From Prorocentrum cordatum (Eukaryota; Sar; Dinophyceae; Prorocentrales; Prorocentraceae), in the NCBI GenBank assembly GCA_963575745.1, contig CAUYUJ010014205.1, positions 419,087 to 483,086 of the forward strand: a stretch of 64,000 nucleotides of DNA. The letters are read 5' to 3'. Within the stretch, counting starts at the first letter, position 1. Each line of letters starts with the position of its first letter. This document shows, piece after piece, positions 59,444-64,000 of the stretch. Under the pieces are notes generated by a model that saw only the letters and a list, made by a program, of their open reading frames with translations, searched no databases and had not been told where the DNA came from. The position numbers and the translations under genes are program-made.

Positions 59444-62330
59444 TCTTGCCCGAAGACCACCAGTCCGCCGCTCCGCAGCACCTCGGAGGAGGGCTGTCGG
59501 GGGCGGGAAAGGATCTGTTCGCAGCCCCCCCCGACCGGCGCGCCGCCCGGGGCTGCGCCCCCCCCCCCCCCCCCACCAGGCAGCATCGGCCCCGGCCAGG
59601 GGGGTGATCGCTTCCAGCCGAGCAAACGGCCCCGCTGCATCTACTGCGACCAATGCGGGGAAGGCCACTTCAATTCCCAAAAGGAGACCGGACGCGCCTG
59701 AGTGGCTCGATCCCGCAATTAGGAAGGCGATTGTCGCAAGCCGCCTTCAATGCTACCGCCCGGGATGGACTGCCGATGGCCTTGATGCGGTCGCTGGAAC
59801 TCCAACCTGTCAGCCAAAGGGCTACAACCGCCAACTGGCGACAGGATGACAGCACGCCATCGATGCCAAGCCCGCAGTCTTGCGCTGCCCCCCAGGCCCC
59901 CTGCCTGGAGGCCCCCCCGTTGCCCCTACCCACGAGGTCACCCCACTGGCGGATTTCCTATTGACCCCTGGGGGCCCCCATGACCCTGTCCACGCCCGCG
60001 CCGCTATCCCCGCCCCCCGTGCCATCGATGACAGGGTCGGCAAGCACCTCAGCTGCGGCCTGCGGAAGTGCCAATGCGGTCGCCGCCCAGATGACGCCCC
60101 CCTAGAGCAGTGGCAATGCGGCGACGCGCCGCTCGGCATGTCCACCCCCCGCCCTGGAAAGGAAGTTCGGATAGAACTCATCCTGCCCCCCCAGCTGCGC
60201 GGCGGCAACGCCGGCAAAATCGCAGTCCAGCGCGCCGGCGGCCTCGCAGCCCGGGCACTGCCGGCAGACCACCCAGGCGCAAGTCAACCCCACGCGCTTC
60301 CACAAGCCATTCCCCCGACGGTCGCTCGGCATCCCCACGCGGGCGCCGGACCAGCCCCAGCTCCACGGACCCTCAGGAGTTCTCCACGCCCCCACCCAAT
60401 CATCGGGGCAGCGCATCGCCGGGGCGTTGCCGCGCTGACTACCGCAGCCCCTACGCCCGCGCGCAGGCCAGGCGCAGCCGCTCCACCTCAGCGCGGAGGG
60501 CAGACGGCGGCGCCCCGGCAGGGCGGTCAACGCCGCTGGCGCGGCCTCCCACCAGCCTCTTGTACGCACTCCCCAGCATCGATCCACTGGCCTGCCCCCG
60601 CCTCGAGGTGGGGGGCAATGCGACGCTGGGGGCAAGCAGGCACATCCATCCCGACCCCGCGCACGGGAAGGCAAACAATACGATCGCACACATTACCGCG
60701 GCATTTGCCCGCTCAGCTTTTCCCCTTATAGACGAATGCCGGTGGACCTGGGCGGCGGAGAACGCGCCCCGTTCTCTCCGCAGGCCTGGGCGGGGGCACC
60801 CGCTGACCCAGGGGCCCGGCCTGCAGCGAGCTGTCAGGACTTCCTCATTAGCATTTGCGGCGATTCCACCCCGCCTTCCAGGTTTCCCCCAGGTGTCAAG
60901 TGGGGCGGTCAGCGCGCCACCCTGGATCTGATAGTTCTCCACCTTCACCGCCAGGGGCGCCACGATCCCGCCAGCGTTCCCAATGGGCCCGACGGCTGGG
61001 GCTCGCACCGCAACAATCACGACCCCCAGGTGCCCGTGAAGGAGCGAGACCCTGCGCGGCACAGCCAGGAGATCCTGTTCGGCCGCTTGAGTTCGAGGGG
61101 CATCACTTCGCTCCAGGACCCGCAGGTCCGCGGGTGTCCTGCAGCAGCGGCAAGGAGGAAGCAACCCCTTTCAGACGCCGTCAACTCCGCTCTCCCGCAG
61201 GCGGCACCTGCCCACCCCAGCGCGCAGAAGCTAGAGCAGGAGGCGGGGGCAGACAGCCCAGCAACCTCGCGCCGTGCCCCACGCTGCTCGAGTTGCCGCC
61301 GCCCCCGGCACCCTCTAGACGTGGGCCAAGCGGGCTCGACTGCAACCCAACCCCCCCGTCGCCGAGGTCCAGGTCGGCGCCCAGCGCCATCGAGGATGGG
61401 CGCGCGCGTCTGTCTGCAGCGCCGAAAGCCCCCCCCCGGAGGCAGGCAGCGTCGCGCGCTCGCTCCAACTCGTCGGCCTGCGACTAGAGCCCGCAGGAGA
61501 GACCCCCCCAGGCAACCTGGCGATCGGCCATGACGATAGGCGCCGTAGCCCGAGGAGCTCCCCGCAGCCGCCCGCGGACGCGCGCCCATCTCCCAGCCCC
61601 GACCGCGGGCAGGCGCCGCGGGCAGAGCCGCCTGGCGGAGGCGCCCCGCAAGCCGTCGGGAAAGAGCCCGCTCGGAAGACCCCCAGACCGATGAACAACG
61701 AAGCCCGGGCGCGCCCAGAAGGTTGCGCGGAAGCGACGCTGCGGAGCGGGCTCCGCCCTGGCGGGGGCCGGCGCCCCACCGTCCGTTTCCCTCTCGGGGC
61801 CACCGACCCCGGCGCGACGCCACGGATCAGCTCCACTACAGACCGCGGCAGAGAGTGGCGCGGCAGCCCACCTGGAACTATCTTGCCAATACAGGGGAGG
61901 AGTGGCACGAGGTGGTCAGTGACGCCCAACCGCCTCAACAAGAAATGCGGCCCCGTGCTGGCGATCGGCTGGGCCGCCGCGAGCGATCGGAAACTGGGGC
62001 CGCGCTCCTGAGACCCCCCTGCACGAATCCGAATTCTGCCGTGGTGTGTCCGACCTCAGCCAGGCCAACTATCCGTGCTCCACGCAGGCACAAGGGCATC
62101 CACGTCGACTGCAACGCCGAGTGGGAGCGCGAAGTGGAGGAGAGGAGGCAAAGCGCCGAGCAAAGCGCCGAGGCCGCCAAAGGCAGAGGGAAGGGCCCCC
62201 GCAGGGGAAAGGCAAGCGCCCGGCCGACGCATCCTGGCCCAGCAACGACCCCACTCGCCCGCGGCGGCCCGGCGCGCGCAGCCACCGTTGGTAGCTCCCC
62301 AAAGGCTGGCACTCTGCCGCGACCTGTTCT
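59444..62330 (+). pseudogene. tail of LINE-like copy 2 after the copia insertion
   Basis: The flank resumes with TCTTGCCCGAAG. The + frames are P/A/R-rich. A Cys cluster, CGLRKCQCGRRPDD (about 60055), and the helix VDCNAEWEREVEERRQSAE (about 62104) resemble the end of copy 1 (CIQCGDYVVIRSDD; VDWDREKKLHQDAQRKRE). Frames change several times. Similarity is judged by eye and is weaker than for the helicase. Confidence 0.4.
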
Positions 62331-63500
62331 GAGACATCCCGTTCGCGGGGCCGGCAGCGGCTTGCCCGGCCAACTGCCCATCTCTCGTCCCGTGCCCTGG
62401 CGGCTCTCGTTTCGCAGCGCTGCGCCTATTCGGCGCCCCCCCCGCACGCCCCCAGCTTCCGCTCGGGGCCGTGCTTCTTCTCGCTGCACGAGTTAGCCTG
62501 GCCCGGGCCCTGCGGCTGCAGCTCTCGGCCGTGCCCCCCCTTCGCCCTTCCTTCGCCTCGCTGCACTTATTCGGCGCCCCCCCCCTCGCTCCTCGCTCGC
62601 CCCCCGCCGCCGCCCGGGGCTTCGCCCGCGCGCCCCGCCCCACCTGCCGCAGCCCAGGCCCGGCAACTACAGACTTCGTCGGCGCCCCCCTCTCTGCCCC
62701 GCTGCCCTTCGCGTGGCCGGCCGCCACGCGCGCTTCGACTCTAAATCGCCCGCCGCGGGCCCCTGGGCCCTCCCCCTTTGCCACCTGGAGGGCGTCCTGC
62801 ACAGCGGCTGCAACCCCTTGCTTTGGCTGGGGCCCCGCCTGCCCTCTGCAAGTTTTTCCCAGGCTTCGCCCGTGGCACCCTCTACCGCTTCGCCGCGCCC
62901 CGTGCCTGGCAGGCTGACTTCGACTGCTCGTTGCCAGGCGCCCCCTTGCCGGCTCGTTCTTCGGGCCGGCTCTCGCCCTTGCGCCAGCCGGCTGGCGGGT
63001 GGGTTGCTGCCGCGCTGCTGTGGCGCATCGCATTGCCCCCCCCGCGCTCCCCCGCGCATGGGGGGCCGCCAGATCTCGGCGCCCGCCCGCCCGCTTGCTG
63101 GCCCTCCCAGCTCCGCGGTTGCCAAGTTTCCCCGTTCTTCTGCGCGGGCTCCGGGGACGAATGGTCGAGCGCATTCCGTCGCGCAGGTCCTTTGCGCGAT
63201 GTGCGCGGTGTATTTCTCGCGCATCGGAGCGCCCTCGGAGATTCCAAGCTGCATTACGTTTTGCTCTCGGGCAGTCCGCGAGTCGCAGCTGCCGCGGCGC
63301 GATTTTCGAGGCAACCCCTTCGAGCGCCGTTCGCGGGCGCAGGGCGCGGCGCGCGCTGCGCCCAATCGCGCGCGGCGCGGTGCGCGAATCAGCCGGCCGC
63401 GCCCGCCCGGAAATTATTGTTGGATGGTAAAATGTCTCGAAAAAGCGCTTCCGGCTGTCTGGCGCAATCGGTTCCGGAAATGTGCGGAAAAAACGATTGT
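62331..63500. other. C-rich region, possible 3' end of LINE-like copy 2, no supported gene
   Basis: Long C runs and GCGCCCCCC-type sequence, then GC-rich DNA with GCGCGCG clusters to about 63420. Open frames occur on both strands at once and show no domain. Confidence 0.4.
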
Positions 63501-63507
63501 TTGATAA

Positions 63508-63533
63508 CCTATGTGTGTGTATATATATATATG
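63508..63533. repeat. short (TG)n(TA)n microsatellite
   Basis: TATGTGTGTGTATATATATA and a few more TA steps. It may mark an insertion boundary, as other microsatellites here do. Confidence 0.8.
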
Positions 63534-64000
63534 AAGGAGTGGGATGCGCCCGCCTCGCAGGACATCTGAATGATTCTGAAATATTCTGAAATCCAGAATT
63601 TTTCAAAATGGATTCCGGAATGTTTCAGAATTGATCCCAGAAAGTTTTTTCAACAAAAATATTACATTTTCGAAATCGGCCCGGATTTTCCAAATCTACC
63701 CCCAGAGAAATTGCCAGAGTCGCGCGTGATTTGCTTTGCCAGGTATTTGGAAATCCGCAGAGGCGCGCAGTGCGCAGAAGCGTGCGACAGGACGGCGCGC
63801 CGCCGCCCCCCCGCGCTCGGCAACGAAAAGGGGGATCAGCAAGTGCCAAATAGCACCCCACGGGCGACTATTCGATTGCGAATATGGGTGACCGACAAGC
63901 GGCGCCAGGCAGAGTTGACAATACTCGACGCCAAATGTACCCCGCGCAGAGGCTGGTAGAAATCCCGAGATCCCCGGAACGCATCAATAGCACGCTGTGT
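63534..64000. other. AT-richer unique DNA, nothing recognised
   Basis: The base composition drops toward AT between 63560 and 63720, with related pieces such as GATTCCGGAATGTTTCAGAA and, upstream at 63471, TTCCGGAAATGTGCGGAAA. No gene seen. Confidence 0.4.

Larger units (their letters stand above)
39806..63500 (+). mobile_element. LINE-like element, copy 2 (5'-truncated), split by two insertions
   Basis: Sequence homologous at protein level to the helicase-and-tail part of copy 1 lies at 39806-41640, 48031-49518 and 59444 to about 62.3 kb. Removing the penelope-like and the copia element rejoins the helicase between motifs IV and V and the tail. It begins right after the TG tract, without endonuclease, RT or RNase H, as a 5'-truncated copy would. 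The right end is uncertain; 63500 is only an outer guess. Confidence 0.55.

Noticed and set aside
62056-63606. 516-codon minus-strand ORF at the right end
   Set aside because: Arg/Gly/Ala-rich, with overlapping open frames on both strands in GC-rich DNA and no recognisable domain.

Overview
The window looks like repeat-dominated nuclear DNA of a dinoflagellate. This is an inference. It rests on GC-rich coding sequence, long (TG)n and (AT)n microsatellites, methyltransferase-like domains inside retroelements, a penelope-like element of the kind known from protists, and an LTR carrying the last ten bases of the dinoflagellate spliced leader. I recognise no ordinary host gene, rRNA or tRNA. Nearly everything assignable is retrotransposon, and most coding regions are broken by frame changes or stops.

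Layout. 1-3217 is the 3' part of a DIRS-like element (RNase H, tyrosine recombinase, methyltransferase-like domain). 3.2-13.5 kb is satellite and microsatellite DNA: a 341-bp tandem unit, a 61-bp unit in three blocks, a ~90-bp unit, and AT, GA, GAC and TG tracts. 13901-14000 is an assembly gap.

14.0-38.9 kb is read throughout from the + strand, with a strongly C-rich coding strand. It looks like one very large non-LTR (LINE-like) element. In order it holds disordered and zinc-finger ORFs, a 944-codon ORF, a broken RING finger, a DNMT3-like cytosine methyltransferase, an APE-type endonuclease, a reverse transcriptase, an RNase H, a C2H2-like finger, a UPF1-like SF1 helicase and a basic tail.

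A (TG)n tract follows at 38.9-39.8 kb. After it a second, diverged copy starts in the helicase part, as a 5'-truncated LINE copy would. This copy is split twice. A young penelope-like element on the - strand (41707-47998) sits between helicase motifs IV and V. A Ty1/copia element (49519-59443) sits in the tail. The remaining tail runs to about 62-63 kb, and the last 1.5 kb is unassigned.

The most interesting objects are the giant LINE-like element with both a DNA methyltransferase and a helicase; the penelope-like element with an N-terminal GIY-YIG nuclease, nearly identical terminal repeats, a possible -1 frameshift site and a hydrophobic extension behind one stop codon; and the copia LTR with a spliced-leader-like core. 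Frame breaks may be real decay, recoding or assembly indels: at least two lie beside C homopolymers, and many catalytic residues survive on both sides of breaks.
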